A DNA stretch of 64,000 bases from Oopsacas minuta (taxonomy: Eukaryota > Porifera > Hexactinellida > Lyssacinosida > Leucopsacidae), in the NCBI GenBank assembly GCA_024704765.1, contig JAKMXF010000027.1, positions 1 to 64,000 on the forward strand, given 5' to 3'. This document shows positions 1-11,601 of this stretch, in pieces. The translations under genes and the position numbers were made by a program. Numbering within the stretch: position 1 is the first letter of the stretch; each line of letters begins with the position of its first letter. The notes under the pieces are model-generated. The model had not been told where the DNA came from. It searched no databases and saw only the letters and a program-made list of their open reading frames with translations.

Positions 1-112
1 TTTCACTTTTCAGAGGTGTTCACATTCTAAAGGGGTGACCACTATGTAAAACAATGGGAAAAATTTGGGACCAAGAAAAAGTGTTCATATTTTGGAGGTT
101 TTACTGTACGGT
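1..112. mobile_element. Truncated pogo/Tigger-like element end
   Basis: The sequence GTGTTCATATTTTGGAGGTT followed by TTACTGTA, read in reverse as TACAGTAAAACCTCCAAAAT, is a typical end of pogo/Tigger-type elements next to a TA. GTGTTCACATTCTAAAGGGG at 17-36 repeats the same theme. The element runs off the left edge. Confidence 0.45.
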
Positions 113-158
113 ATTATTCAGATAAATTGGTTTAATTAATTTGAATTATCCTATCTAG

Positions 159-1340
159 GTATCTAATTATGTCCGTGATTCTATTGGACCAATCCTTCAA
201 GCATTTTCCCTTGACTTTGATGCTAATGAGTTGGTATTAACATTTAATGAACCTGTTCTTAGTTCTACACTTGATATACCTCAAATAACATTCTCAGCTT
301 TTGCCAATTTCTCTGCAACAAACTATTCTTTAACTGAAGGAGAGATAGAATTCTTTTCCATATCCACAGGTGTTCTTCAATTTAGGATACTTTTATCCAG
401 AAATGATATTCGCGAATTAAAGGTTTCCAAAGTATTAGCTACCTCACGCTTTGATACCTTCTTATCACTTGCTTTAAGCGCTGTTCAAGACACGTCCCAT
501 TCTCCAAATTTGGCTATATATTTCCAAAGGGTATCTCGTTTTATTTTAGACACTACTCCTGCTGAAATAGAATACTTTTCTTTGGATTTGGATCTCGGTA
601 TTTTATCTTTGACTTTTAATGATGTTATGGATATCAGTTCTCTCAATCTCAATGGAATACAATTACAGAATTCCAATTATTCAGGAGGTAATTTTCAATA
701 CACCTTGACTTCTGAATCATATGCTCTAAACCAAGATGGATACTTTACTGACATTATATTATCAGAGTTTGACTTGAATAATATTTTCTTCATCCCTCAA
801 TTAGCTACCAGCTTAATTTTACTTTTATATCTTATGGGGCATTCCTGATTGACGACATCTTTGGGACAGATATACTTGCTCTTACTGATGGCAATGCAAT
901 AATGGCGAGTAATTTTATTCCAGATAGTAACCGTCCCCAGCTGATGGATTTTGACTTAGATATTAATAGTAGTTTGATCATCCTTTATTTCAATGAAGCA
1001 ATTGATATAACTACTTTAAGAACTGACAGATTAAGACTCTCAGCTGGCAACAGATCCTCAATTTTTCTACAATTTGACGATCTGAATACAAGTTCCTACA
1101 TCAACATAACAACTCTTCAGATCCCATTACCTATAGAATTTACGAATGTTATCAAGTTAAATCCATCTCTCGCTACTTCAGTGAATAATACCTTCCTATC
1201 TCTAACTAATGAAACTGTGGAAGACTTTGCAAGTAATTTATTATTACCCATTGGTACAGTAAATCCAAAGCAAGTTAGACTCTATCTTCCTGACACCGTA
1301 CAACCAGTACTTATTCAATTTGAATTTGATAATAATCAAG
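159..1340 (+). CDS. Giant repeat protein, first visible exon (units -10 to start of -7)
   Basis: The exon begins after the acceptor at 157-158 with V-S-N-Y-V-R-D-S-I-G-P, the standard start of a unit. It carries three full units and the first strand of a fourth. The TTG at 231 is an internal codon, not a start. The frame used up to about 812 ends at 846-848, but the frame read from about 815 continues the same unit (TFISYGAFLIDD) to the donor at 1341. One base therefore appears to be missing around 812-815. The exon ends with one base (G) of a Gly codon completed by the next exon. Unit -10 carries D-I-R-E-L-K, and unit -9 carries F-N-D-V-M plus Y-T-L-T-S-E-S. Both motifs recur 18 units later. 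Reading on past the donor loses the repeat pattern and soon meets a stop. Confidence 0.82.
812..815 (+). other. Frame break (one base missing) in exon of giant gene
   Basis: Before this point the unit reads Q-L-A-T-S in one frame. After it the continuation N-F-T-F-I-S-Y is in the frame shifted by one base. Nearly every unit has LATS followed by x-N-x-T-[FY]-[IL]-S, so adding a single base here restores the expected spacing. The site is next to short T and A runs, which fits either a sequencing deletion or a real null allele. Confidence 0.75.
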
Positions 1341-1975
1341 GTGATTTACTTCTCATTGCTTTATCTACCACAATGTTTGACATCATAGGCTGAGACGGTA
1401 CTGCTACCGAGTCTGGACCGTAGGATTCTGCCTATAACACCAGAGTAATTATGTATAATTTCTATTTATAATAGATCTGTTCAAATTGATATGCCGAAAA
1501 TCCATGAATATGCTCGGGTGTTTGAGTTACTCGGAGTAGAGAATTGTACTAAAAAATACGCGCATTTCCGCTTATTCAAGGAATGTAACTTTAACAATGT
1601 TACACGTAGTAATTTTCTTTCGATTATATGTCAGGTTCACTTTGTCCAAAACATGGTTCGTTGGGGATTTTGTTCCACCTATATATTTTAGGATAGTTTA
1701 TGACTTAAGGACCGCGAAACGAATGTTGCCATTTCCTAATCCTAAATTGTGACCACAAATCATTACATAGCAATTTATATTTACACGTTAAAATGCAGCC
1801 AGGTGTGCGTAATTATAATTGAATCCAATTAATATCTCAGTATTCGTAATCAGCGTAAGATTTCTATTCGTTCAGCGGCTACTTGATCATATATAGAGAT
1901 TTTTCCCTAGCAACGCAAGAATGCCTCTGTTATGTAACAACATTCCATTCTCAAAATTTGTCCCAACCATATAAA

Positions 1976-2058
1976 TACCATATTTCCCCGAATAAGCGCC
2001 CAGGAGCTTATTTTTTTCGTGCACATGAAACCCCGGCGCTTATTCGGGGAATACGGTA
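1976..2058. repeat. Foldback/MITE-like repeat, copy 1
   Basis: The left arm at 1976-2000 (TACCATATTTCCCCGAATAA...) is the reverse complement of the right arm at 2035-2058 (...TTATTCGGGGAATACGGTA), apart from one mismatch and one gap. The loop contains GTGCACATGAAACCCCGG. The right half recurs at 2209-2263. Confidence 0.8.
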
Positions 2059-2208
2059 TTACGCCTACTTTCAATTTTTTAATCGATAGAATCACAATGT
2101 AAACATTATTCATTCATTCAAACTTGTCATATGCCATATACGTATACCTTTATTGATCAACGAATTTCAATCCCTAGCGTTTATTAAAACGGGCACTTAT
2201 AATAGACC

Positions 2209-2263
2209 GGCGCTTATTTTTCGTTCATATGAAACCCCGGCGCTTATTCGGGGAAATACGGTA
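2209..2263. repeat. Foldback/MITE-like repeat, partial copy 2
   Basis: This repeats the inner part and right arm of the 1976-2058 element: GGCGCTTATTTTTCGTTCATATGAAACCCC followed by the CGGGGAAATACGGTA arm. The left arm is missing or degraded (ACGGGCACTTATAATAGACC precedes it). Confidence 0.75.
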
Positions 2264-2434
2264 CTGCATTATAATATTTCTGGACCAATAAAATATATCA
2301 AAAACAGTCATATAGTATATTCTTACTTTGTGTATCACTTTATACCATTATCATAGTTAACACTTGATTCGACTATCCAACTTTAAGATCAATATACAAT
2401 TGTTCTGAGTCCTTATTACGAACATTTCATTTAG

Positions 2435-3537
2435 GTACACTTTTACTGTTGTTTTCAGAAACTATTGACGCTTCTAGTTTAAATGTTCAAATGATTACTT
2501 TACAGAATTCTGAAAATGTACGAAGTACACTTCTGAATGAATTGTATTCGTTGACTAATTCTACACATTCTCAAGAAAATTCTAATATAATTTCCATTTA
2601 TTTATCTACGTTTGATTCTAATAACATTAAAGCACTAACTGGTTTGGCTGTTAGTATCAATACGACTTACATATCAACTGGTACAGCTCTTGTTGAAGAT
2701 ATGAGTGCAGTTATCGCAAAACCAATTTCCCAAAATTTCGCACTATCTGCAGCCATTTTTGTTGGCGATTCTACAAGACCTCAATTATCTCATGCTGTCC
2801 TCAACCTTACGAGTGAGACAATAAAAGTGTACGTTAGTGAAACTATTCGAGTCGAATCTGTAAATTTGAGTCACTTCTCTTTACACAGTGCATCAAGAAG
2901 ACAAATATTTTTATCAGGTGGAACAGTTTCTAACGTAAATGCACCAGTTTTCTCTATTACTCTCGAAACCTTTGATATATATTTACTTCAACAAGATCAA
3001 AACTTTGCAACTAACTTGACAAACGTGTTTTTTTCTTTCACAGAACAATTTTTGTCAGACATGACTAATAATCCAATAATACCAATCAATGCATCTAATC
3101 CTATTATGTTTTCTGCTTTTATATCTGATGTAATTTCACCTACTCTCATCAGCTTCTCTTTCGATTTGAATAATGGGACCTTAATATTAACATTCTCAGA
3201 GACTGTTAGAGGTCTTACTGTCCCATTTTGTGACATTATCCTAAAGAATTCGGATTCTTCAAGAACGTTTCCTATTTCTAATTTTTCCATTGATAGTGAT
3301 ATTAATTCACCATCCATTCAAATTTTCTTATCAAGAATTGATCTAAATTTAATTAAATCTTCAATTATTGGCGCCTCTTCTTTCTTCATTTTTATGCCTC
3401 AATGCAATATTACAGATATGGCAAGCAACAATTTCACTCCACTTGGAGAAGAAAATGCTCTTGAGTCAACCCGGATTTTTCCTGATATCACATCCCCTCA
3501 GCTATTGTCTTTTATTCTTAATCTGAATTCTTCCAAG
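2435..3537 (+). CDS. Giant repeat protein, second visible exon (rest of unit -7 to start of -4)
   Basis: The first two bases (GT) complete the Gly codon split by intron 1, giving G-T-L-L-L-L-F-S-E-T-I-D. It contains the rest of unit -7, full units -6 and -5, and the first strand of unit -4. Unit -6 has the altered strand V-S-E-T-I and D-I-Y-L-L-Q in place of the usual D-L-N-x-I-K. Unit -5 is canonical: S-F-S-F-D-L-N-N-G-T-L-I-L-T-F-S-E-T. The exon ends on a complete Lys codon (AAG) at 3537, before GTATTC. The TTG at 2449 is internal. Reading on past 3537 gives a short non-repeat tail and a stop, as expected for intron. Confidence 0.88.
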
Positions 3538-3599
3538 GTATTCAGTTATATTCAAATTCCCTTTTTAGTTCAGCTATAATAGGGAGATGCCCTAAGATA

Positions 3600-5008
3600 C
3601 CCATAGCTTATTTATTGCACGGTAGTGTATGTCATCGAGAGTAAAAATTTGAGGGCAGTTTTACTTTTTTAATTTAGCTGCGCAACTCAATATACTCGGC
3701 ACTATGTGCCTCAAATTCAAAAATAGAGGAAAACTTTCGTAAAAATGGTATACATTTTGATATGATATTTTTTACCATTGTGAGGTAATCCTTAATATGC
3801 CCATATATGGACATTTTCAATATTCCGCAATCTTCAGAGATACTATATCAAAATATATTATCAGGGAATGGGAAGGCATCTATGTACTATAGATTGGCTC
3901 TCTTGATTTGACCATAATTATAACGATTACCGAGTTATAAGTGAATATTGACAAACAATCCATGGTCTCAGCTATAACTTGATAATTTGTGTAAAAATAT
4001 ATTTCGAATATTCTCTAAATTGAACTTCAAAATCAAAGATCAATATTTTCTATATAATGTTTCATATTTGGAGCATTTTTTCTAACATATCAGCCTATTA
4101 GGCGATCACATGATGTCTTTTCTACCTAAAATATTTTCTAGATGTTGACCATGTGATTCATTACATCCTATTTGTGAAACTTGATGATAGCTTCAGTATG
4201 TATGCTAATATCATGAGTTATTTGTACTTCGAATCAACAAAATGCCATTCGCTTGCTAAGTTGCTTTGTACATCTGGTTTAGCTTAACGGATATCACGGC
4301 TGAAATTTACGTTCGTAGTGAAAGGAATACTCAAATTTTACCACTTCGTTTTAACCAATTCCCCAACCAAAACGTAATCTAGCACCTATTTCACGTCATA
4401 AAATCACATATTTTCCCTGCCGTACTCGGTTAACTATGAAACAGATAAGTATCTTTGTGCTTCTGGTCGCTAGCCGCAAGATATATTCTGCACTACTTGC
4501 CTCGAATTCACAAAACACCGAAAAACTTCACAAATTATTTTTCATGGCCTATCGTGATTACTTTTGTTTTTGTTGTAACATTGGAGCTGCTACATAGCTT
4601 TGAGTTGTTGATCTCGGCACTTCGTGCCTTGAGTATTACATACTACTCAAAATTTTCGAATTTAGAGATTTACAACTTTTGTATTGTCATGATGGGTCCA
4701 ATAAATCCATCATGAGTTTGCATTTGGTCAAATTCTGACGTCGGGACATTTGCATATTGAGGGGTATGATTCAAATTTTAACTACTATCATGTATATTTG
4801 CTGAGCAGTTGTTAATTATGTAATTTTCGAAAATCCAAAAAGGTGACAATGACGTTATAATTTCGTAATAGGTGTGAATTTTCGTCCAAGACTCGAACTT
4901 GTCCGTGCCAGGCCCAAAATACCCCTGTATGCCAAAACTCAGCCCTAGGGGTCCTCCAGTTTCTTCAATTTACACATATTAATATATAGATTAATTGCAT
5001 TTTAATAG
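3600..5008. other. Intronic stretch with diverged dispersed repeats, no gene
   Basis: About 3870-3985 is a diverged direct copy of about 5230-5350; both contain CTATA[GA]ATTGGCT, GATTTGA[CG]CATAA, AGTG[AG]ATATTGACAAA and a later CCATGG. CTCGGCACT[AT][TC]GTGCCT-like motifs occur near 3696 and 4613. I see no supported coding region. Confidence 0.5.
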
Positions 5009-5695
5009 ATGTAAGTTATGCGTTTTTCACATCTTTCCATATATGGTAATACCTCATTAATTTCCGGTATCAGTCAGCTTTAGACATATGAAAGGCATTA
5101 ATTTCACTTCGAGCCGAGTGTATATCCTGTACAATTGTAGAAATACTTGTAATCAGTCCAGAAAAGCACTTTATTCGGAATGTCTCATTTTAATAGCTTT
5201 GTAAACACTATGTATTACAAGGATATGGGAAGTTGGATATGCACTATAAATTGGCTATCCTGATTTGAGCATAACTTCAACGATTATCGAATTATAAGTG
5301 GATATTGACAAAACATGTGTCATCCATGGCCTCTACGGTAACTCAGGAACATGCTAACATTATCATCATAAATTTATATTTTCTACAGAAAAAGTTTTAG
5401 TTCAATTATTATTTCAACATTTGATCAAAGATCAATTTTTATCGCTCTACATGGCATCTAAGATAGATTAATTTAGAGTAATTATTTTCGCTAAATTAGT
5501 GCTTACTAAGCTATTAAATTGAGACATTTCGAAAAAATTGCTTACCAGACTGATTACAGTATTTCTACAATTGTACAGGATATTCACTCGGCTCGAAGTG
5601 AAATTCATGCTCTTCATATGCCTAAAGCTGACTAATGTCGATATAATAAGGATATTACCATACATGGAAAGGTGTGAATATCGAATAACTTACAT
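5009..5695. repeat. Foldback element with ~150-bp inverted arms
   Basis: The left arm at 5009-5160 (starts ATGTAAGTTA, contains ACTTCGAGCCGAGTG and TGTACAATTGTAGAAATAC) is matched in reverse complement by the right arm at 5546-5695. The shared core includes AGTCAGCTTTA and the CGAGCCGAGTG block. The spacer (5161-5545) carries one copy of the intron's dispersed repeat. No protein is encoded. Confidence 0.8.
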
Positions 5696-6360
5696 TCCAC
5701 AACTATTTCCGGTAAGCTAATGTGACTTTGGACTCCAAAATATGACTTCCTATAAGACAATAATACCTTGTCAGTGTCTAGAATTAGCAGATTTCGGGAT
5801 ATCAAGAAGTATGCTCTACTGTTTTCAGCCTACACTAATTTCACCGTCAAACGAAGTTGAAAGTCCGTGGGTGTAATTACTATATACGATCAGTAGAATG
5901 TGGATTACATTATCTGTGATGAGAAAATTACCATTAAATGTATTAGTGATCACAGCTGCTTGGATGTTGTTCCACGTAATTTTGAGGCACTATTGGCTTG
6001 TTTTTGAGGAATATACCCTGGATTAGTGATCATAAAAAAGCAGGAACGTGAACGGGATCGTTACACAGGGCCAGTTAAATGTACCTTACCACTTTTGGAA
6101 ATGATGTGCCGCCCATGTATGAAAATATGATCTTGTACATATTTGAAACTTTTATCTGTATACTTATCATCGGGACGTCCGGTTACGTAATGGGGTAACA
6201 CATGGCCTACTTAATTCATGCACGGCCTGGTAAGTGACCGAAAAGCCAATAAAAAAGCAGGCTAATTTGTAGGATTAGATTTTAACTTGCTTTATAACAA
6301 AAAAACTCTCAACGATAGACCTAGAGAATGTATTATCAACATATAAGAACACTAAGTTGT

Positions 6361-7407
6361 AAATGATATTTGATTAATAAATTATGCCCTAGGCACGGAG
6401 GTCCTTCCACTATACAGTTGTCTAGTGCAGCAACGTGGCATAGTCTTTGGATTTAGAGAAATTTACTCTTTCAATGCTGAAAATTGAGTAATGGCGGTAC
6501 AATATTATAGTTGCCTAGAACCGAAGATTTTAAACCTCAAGGACCGGCCCTGGCCATAAGGTTGTTGGTTGAATTGAATACTTTGAGAAATTTCTTCTGA
6601 AAAACCTAATATTTCAATTCATCATAGCGATAAAGAGTGTTTTATCAAAATTTAGCACAAAAATTGGCTAGTCAAGAAATTGTAATGATGCGAGACATAA
6701 TAATCTCTAAAGTAGGCCCTATTTCCAATTCCCCGCATATAGAGGTTCGTTTCTCTTCAACCAAATGAATAAAGGTGGACCAAGATGTATCATACTCGAT
6801 TGAATCCATACTGCTTTGTAAAGAGTTAAGATTTGGAACGGGAATTAAATGTATACATTTAGCAAGGTTGCAACCAAATACTATTTGGCGAATAGTTCAA
6901 TATTTAGTTACCAAGCGAATATCAGTATTCGGTATTCGGTTGGTCCAAACCGAATATTTTCAGTAGTATTAGGTTGAGGTAACCAAATATTATCAGTATT
7001 CGATTGGATCAACCAAATAATATCAGTATTCGGTCAAGCAACTATTCATAAATACTGATATTCGGTTCGATCGGTTTCAACCTTGAAATTTAGCTAATAT
7101 TCGAAGTCATTAATTAAAATACAATATGCCATAAATATAATTAATCATGAATCTACGCTTAGTTTAAGTAAAAATTTCGAAGGTTAATAGTGTTTTAAGG
7201 GTGACCATTTCGCCATACACTGTCCTTGAGGTTTCTAAATCTTCCGTTCTAGGCAGCTATAATATTGTACCGCCATTACTCAATTTTCAGCATTGAAAGA
7301 GTAAATTTATATAAATCCAAATATTATGCCACGTTGCTGCACTAGACAACTGCCTAGTGGAAGGACCTGCCCTGCCTATGGCATTATGTGTTAATCAAAT
7401 ATCATTA
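6361..7407. repeat. Foldback element with ~185-bp inverted arms
   Basis: The arms at 6361-6546 and 7222-7407 are reverse complements. Shared blocks include AATGATATTTGATTAA at the outer ends, GGTCCTTCCACTA, GTTGTCTAGTGCAGCAACGT, TAATGGCGGTACAATATTAT, and CCTCAAGGAC at the inner ends. The loop contains a local AT-rich array (6885-7080). No transposase-like frame is present, so this is a non-autonomous snap-back element. Confidence 0.85.
6885..7080. repeat. Short degenerate tandem array in foldback loop
   Basis: Imperfect repeats of CCAAATA / TATCAGTATTCGGT / TGGATCAACC, in both orientations, fill the loop. The unit is roughly 30-40 bp and diverged. Confidence 0.6.
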
Positions 7408-7707
7408 AAAAGTAGGTTAGACGATCATATTCATTTACTCAAAATCTCTGGGTAAAGCGGAAGTAGAAAATATCCATGGTTAAAAGGGTTTTATGGGGTA
7501 CCATTTTCGTCAAAACAGTAAACATATTATCTATCAAATTTATGTTGTATCAGCATCAGGGTACAAAATATGCTATTTTTAGTAAGAAATGCTATTCCTC
7601 CTATCCAGCTTTAAACACTGTTTTTATAAATTCTAACGCTTAAATTCTGGGTAAAATGATAATTGAAAGCTATTTATGGAACAAAATGAGAAAATATCAG
7701 TGACATA

Positions 7708-9064
7708 CAGTGTGTCAAGATGAAATTGAGACTATGTTTTGACCTAAGTTTCTAAAGATAATCATCACAAGCCTCGAAATACGAGTTGAATTATTAAAAC
7801 GTGTCTATAGACTAATATTTGATCTTAAAGCCATTACTCTGGATCACTAACTTCTGACGTTTTGGCATAGATTGCCAATAAGGTTTCAAAAATTCGGGTT
7901 CTATAGAATCCCAAATAGAGAGAAGGGTTTCTTCAAGTCCACTAAGATTACGAGGAGGGTTCAAATCGATCTGATGTTTGATCCAAGCCCACAAATTTTC
8001 GATCGGGTTTAGATCTGGGCTTCAAGCAGGCCATTCCATACGAAATATATCATGACTTTCATAGAAAGTCTTAGCAAGCTTTGACGTGTGCTTTGGATCG
8101 TTGTCTTCCTGAAAGACCTAGCCGTCAGGGTAAAATACCTGGGCTTGTGTAATCAGACACCGTTTAGGATGTTCCTATATAATTCTCCGGTGAGGTTCTG
8201 CCTAAAACCTTCAACGGAAAGGTCTCATGAGCAGAAATTGATCCCCAAACACGTAATTTTGGACTATGTTTGTTGCTTTGCTTGACCGCTAGTTGGTCTC
8301 CTTTGCACCACAGCCTTATTCTGCCACCAGCTAGCCAAATTGACATCTCATCGCTAAAAACAACTCGCTCCCAGTCAGTTTGTTTGTTATTCTTAGCCCA
8401 CAATACTCTTTGTTGTTTGTGTCGACCCGTTAGCAGGAATACTCCTTACAACCTTGTGGGTGTACCCTCTCCTCTGTAATTCCTTCCTGACCGTCTCATG
8501 GGATAAACTTTTCTGATGAAGATGATGAATCGACTGGCCAGTTTTCGTATGGACATCTTGCGATTCTGATTTACCAAGCTTACAAGAGATCTAGCATCGT
8601 TCACATGTAATATTCTCTGTTTTTCGGTTCCAGATTTCCTCTGTATATCACCGCCCTGACGAAATTTGGCTAATATGCGGAAAACAGTGCTCCTCGGGAT
8701 AGCTGTTCGCTGATGTATTTCGCTACCACTTGTTACCCCCGCATCGAATAATTTGTGGATGAGGTCTCTTCGTTCTAACTCCACCATGCTGAATACGTAT
8801 TTCGACACAAAAGACAAATATAAGCCAAAAACTGATATTGGAGCGGTCTATGGGAATATAGCAGATATTTTCGGGAATGTGTATTCTAAGTGACAGATTG
8901 ATAGGTTGTTCGTGTATTCTAGAATCAATTAACTAATTGTAACTTGATATACATGTATAAATGAATCAGAAAACAAATGCGTTTCATATCTAGCCATAGC
9001 AAATAAAAAAATTCTGAAAATATACACAATTACACGAAAGTCTCAATTTCATCTTGACAGACTG
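7708..9064 (-). mobile_element. Tc1/mariner-family DNA transposon, non-functional
   Basis: The element starts CAGTGTGTCAAGATGAAATT at 7708. It ends, on the other strand, with CAGTCTGTCAAGATGAAATT at 9064. The two TIRs match at 24 of 25 positions, and a TA dinucleotide flanks each side (7706-7707 and 9065-9066), which is the family's target duplication. The total length of 1,357 bp is normal for a Tc1-like element. The single transposase gene inside runs on the minus strand and is broken. Confidence 0.93.
7812..8817 (-). pseudogene. Tc1-like DD34E transposase, frameshifted
   Basis: The ATG at 8817 opens a paired helix-turn-helix region (LERRDLIHKLFDAG, then RSTVFRILAKFRQGG, with a GTEKQR linker). 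The frame then shifts near 8535 and back near 8410. The catalytic core is visible: VVFSDEMSIWL (first Asp), EDNDPKHTSK (second Asp), and SPDLNPIENLW (Glu), with 34 residues between the second Asp and the Glu. A TGA at 8024-8022 replaces the Trp expected before SPDLNP. A third frame change lies between the first Asp block and the C-terminal frame. The C-terminus YWQSMPKRQKLVIQS is typical of the family. With at least three frame breaks and one stop, no active enzyme is made. Confidence 0.92.
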
Positions 9065-9241
9065 TATTACCATTTTGAATAACAATGAAGTAAAGATCAG
9101 ACTCATATCTAAAAAATAAGTTATAATATATTTCATAGAATTGATTATGAAACCACAAAATACCATTCTCGATAATTCATTCTTTACATTCTTAAGTATT
9201 TACTATAACTCACTAACACAGAAAATAAGATTTCCGCTGGT

Positions 9242-10290
9242 ATGGAATTGAGTAAGTTACTAAACCCTGAAATTGTTTCACTTATTGAGAGTTTTGGCCA
9301 CCTAAATGGCTATGTTAAAGTAAAAGTCAAAGCATCAATGTTTGGAGGCAAAACCTTAGCAACGATGACAGGTAAAGGAGGATCGCCATGTATTGTCTGC
9401 AAAGCAACCCGAAGTGATATAAATAGTATTACGAAAGTGGTTTGCAGGTTTCCTTTAGATTGTTCCATAGGGGATATTAAAGAGACAATCCTTCAGTTAA
9501 CCTCTGATGGAAAAGAGCTGCTGAGCTAGAATACAAAGCAACGGTGTGGGATTACACACGAAACTGCAAGTGGCATTGATTTTTTTCCTGCAGCACCTTT
9601 ACAGTCATATCTAAGGATTTTCGATTGGTTCTTGAACCTGGTCTACCGAATAGCAGTAGGAAAGTCCAAGTAGACTGAGGATCCAATGTTGCGAGATTAT
9701 TGGGGTTTAGTATGCAAGCGTATCCACGAACTAACGGAATTATTATTCGACCAACCAGGAGGAAGTGGGAACTCAAGCACTGGTAACATGGCAATAATAG
9801 GTTTTCATATAAAGATGCTCTAACAGAGGTTCACAGGAATTTACCTACATTACTCAGAGTTGCTAATAGTAGTGAAGTTGTAGATGTAAAGAGATTTCGT
9901 GTGTTAAGTCAAGAAACCAACTACTAATCTTACAAACTGCGCCCTAGGTCTCTATTAGTAATACACTCCACAAATCTTTGGCTCATATCTATCAGGTCAT
10001 TGAGAGAAATGACAGGATAGGATTGTGTAGTCTTTCTGAAGAAGGTTTAAGAACAAGGACTAAGTTGATCCGAGAGTTCTCCACACATTTGAGGAGGATT
10101 TCAGATTCCTAAGTGGGTTAAGTGATGTTGCAATGAGGTTCTACATCTATGATTGCCCAATTCTGAATGAAAAAATCAGAAAGATCATCATTTGTTCCAC
10201 CTGTGGTCGAGTAGGCTATCAAAAGAATTGTGTGAAAAATAGGCTAGCAGAAAACGTGACAAATAATATTGATAATGAGGATTCACTCTA
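9242..10290 (+). pseudogene. Degenerate RAG1/Transib-like DDE recombinase relic
   Basis: The opening frame (9242-9529) has a C-I-V-C-K-A-T-R zinc-site-like motif at 9389, followed by F-P-L-D-C-S-I. Later blocks are scattered over frames. They are SYLRIFDWFLNLVYR near 9600-9650; SSTGNM near 9775-9790; NSSEVVDVKRF near 9870; LSEEG (10031-10045) followed by a basic stretch; and a zinc-knuckle-like C-x2-C-x8-C at 10193-10231 with Tyr where His is usual. From memory this block order matches metazoan uncharacterised proteins related to RAG1/Transib cores, including the final Glu in S-E-E-G. Several frameshifts and stops make it dead. I recall this similarity rather than having computed it, and an unrelated DDE family is possible. 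Confidence 0.5.
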
Positions 10291-10618
10291 AAATTCCAAA
10301 GATGAACTCATCTTGTATTTAACAGTAATTCATCAACAAGATACTCATATTTTCTTTATTTTCAGTTAAAACAATATTTTTCATTAATTCCATTTCTTCT
10401 AATATAACTAATTAAGTGAATATCTACTCGTAGACTTTATTACTATATATAGTAATTACGATTACGTTATATATTGAAAAGCTGATGTGTTGCAACAAAA
10501 TAGATCAACAAACGAACCGCAATAGTGGACTTACTTTACAGTAATAATGCATTGTAAAAATCTATTTCTAAAATTAATCCGCGTAAAACCCGTAATGCTA
10601 GTAATACGTAATAATAGT

Positions 10619-10836
10619 CAGGGTTGTCGTGGGAATGAAATTTCCAATTCCCATCCCATTCCCACAGAATCCTGTGGGAACTCTGAAATCCCATATGAAA
10701 TCCTATGGAAATTCTATTGGGATTGCCACGTGGAAATTCTATTGGAACATATAGGAATTCCCATACATTTCATATGAAATTTCAGAATTCCCATAGGATA
10801 ACTACGATTCCCATTCCCATTCCCACGGCAACCCTG
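10619..10836. mobile_element. 218-bp MITE with CAGGGTTG termini
   Basis: The left end CAGGGTTGTCGTGGGAATG pairs with the right end, read in reverse as CAGGGTTGCCGTGGGAATG. They match at 18 of 19 positions. The interior is made of TTCCCAT/ATGGGAA words in both orientations, so almost the whole element can fold on itself. No clear target-site duplication flanks it. The ends resemble hAT-type termini. Confidence 0.75.
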
Positions 10837-11601
10837 AATTAATAGCCCACTAAATAGTATATGAATTTATATACTGGCGATAGGGTCGGAATATGATTCT
10901 ATACCTGAGAAAACTATTTGACCATATTATGGACATTATCTAGACTAAATCTATAATAATACTTACATGTTAATTATCTGGTCACACCTGTCGTATAATA
11001 TAATAGAATATCAGTTAACCGAACCCCTCGGGTCCCATCATGTTCGGATAACTGACCTTCTACTGTGATTTATGGTGATAATTTGATGTTCTACTAATGT
11101 AGAATACAATTTTTCGGGCAAAAGTTCACTGTTTCTGTAATGTAGAGATTTGATTTCTTTGCAATTCGCATATGGATCAAATAAAAAGGTCAATTCGCGA
11201 AAGGACCTACCTATTTATGAATGGGCCAAATTCGCACTTGGGCTGCAACATATGCTTAGTTACATGCGAAACACAAGCCCCGCAGCGATAGCAAGTCAAG
11301 CACACTCGAGTTTGTATAATCATTAATCAAATTCTTTTGAATTCTAACTTTTTACTGCAGCTCCAAGGGCTAGGAGGAGATACCCTAATGGCATAGATGA
11401 TGTGCGACGTCCGTGCAACTGCCTATCCATCCGCGCGGCCAGTGCGAAATCTAGCATTACGATTTATATGAAAATTGGATTACAAACCCTATTACCTCGT
11501 ATGAAAGACCCTCTCGAATAATTGCACCTCTACTTTGGTCAATCTACTGTTTGTTAGGATAAATACGCATAATCCAAGCATATAGTAACTTATGTTTACA
11601 G

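Larger units (their letters stand above)
1341..2434 (+). other. Intron 1 of the giant gene (1,094 bp)
   Basis: GTGATT donor after CAATCAAG, and acceptor TTTCATTTAG before GTACAC. The intron is phase 1. It holds a small foldback repeat at 1976-2058 and a partial second copy at 2209-2263. I see no gene in it; the short reading frames here contain repeat DNA only. Confidence 0.85.

Noticed and set aside
6885-7080. CRISPR-like array
   Set aside because: The repeats are degenerate, in both orientations, without uniform spacers, and lie in the loop of a eukaryotic foldback element.
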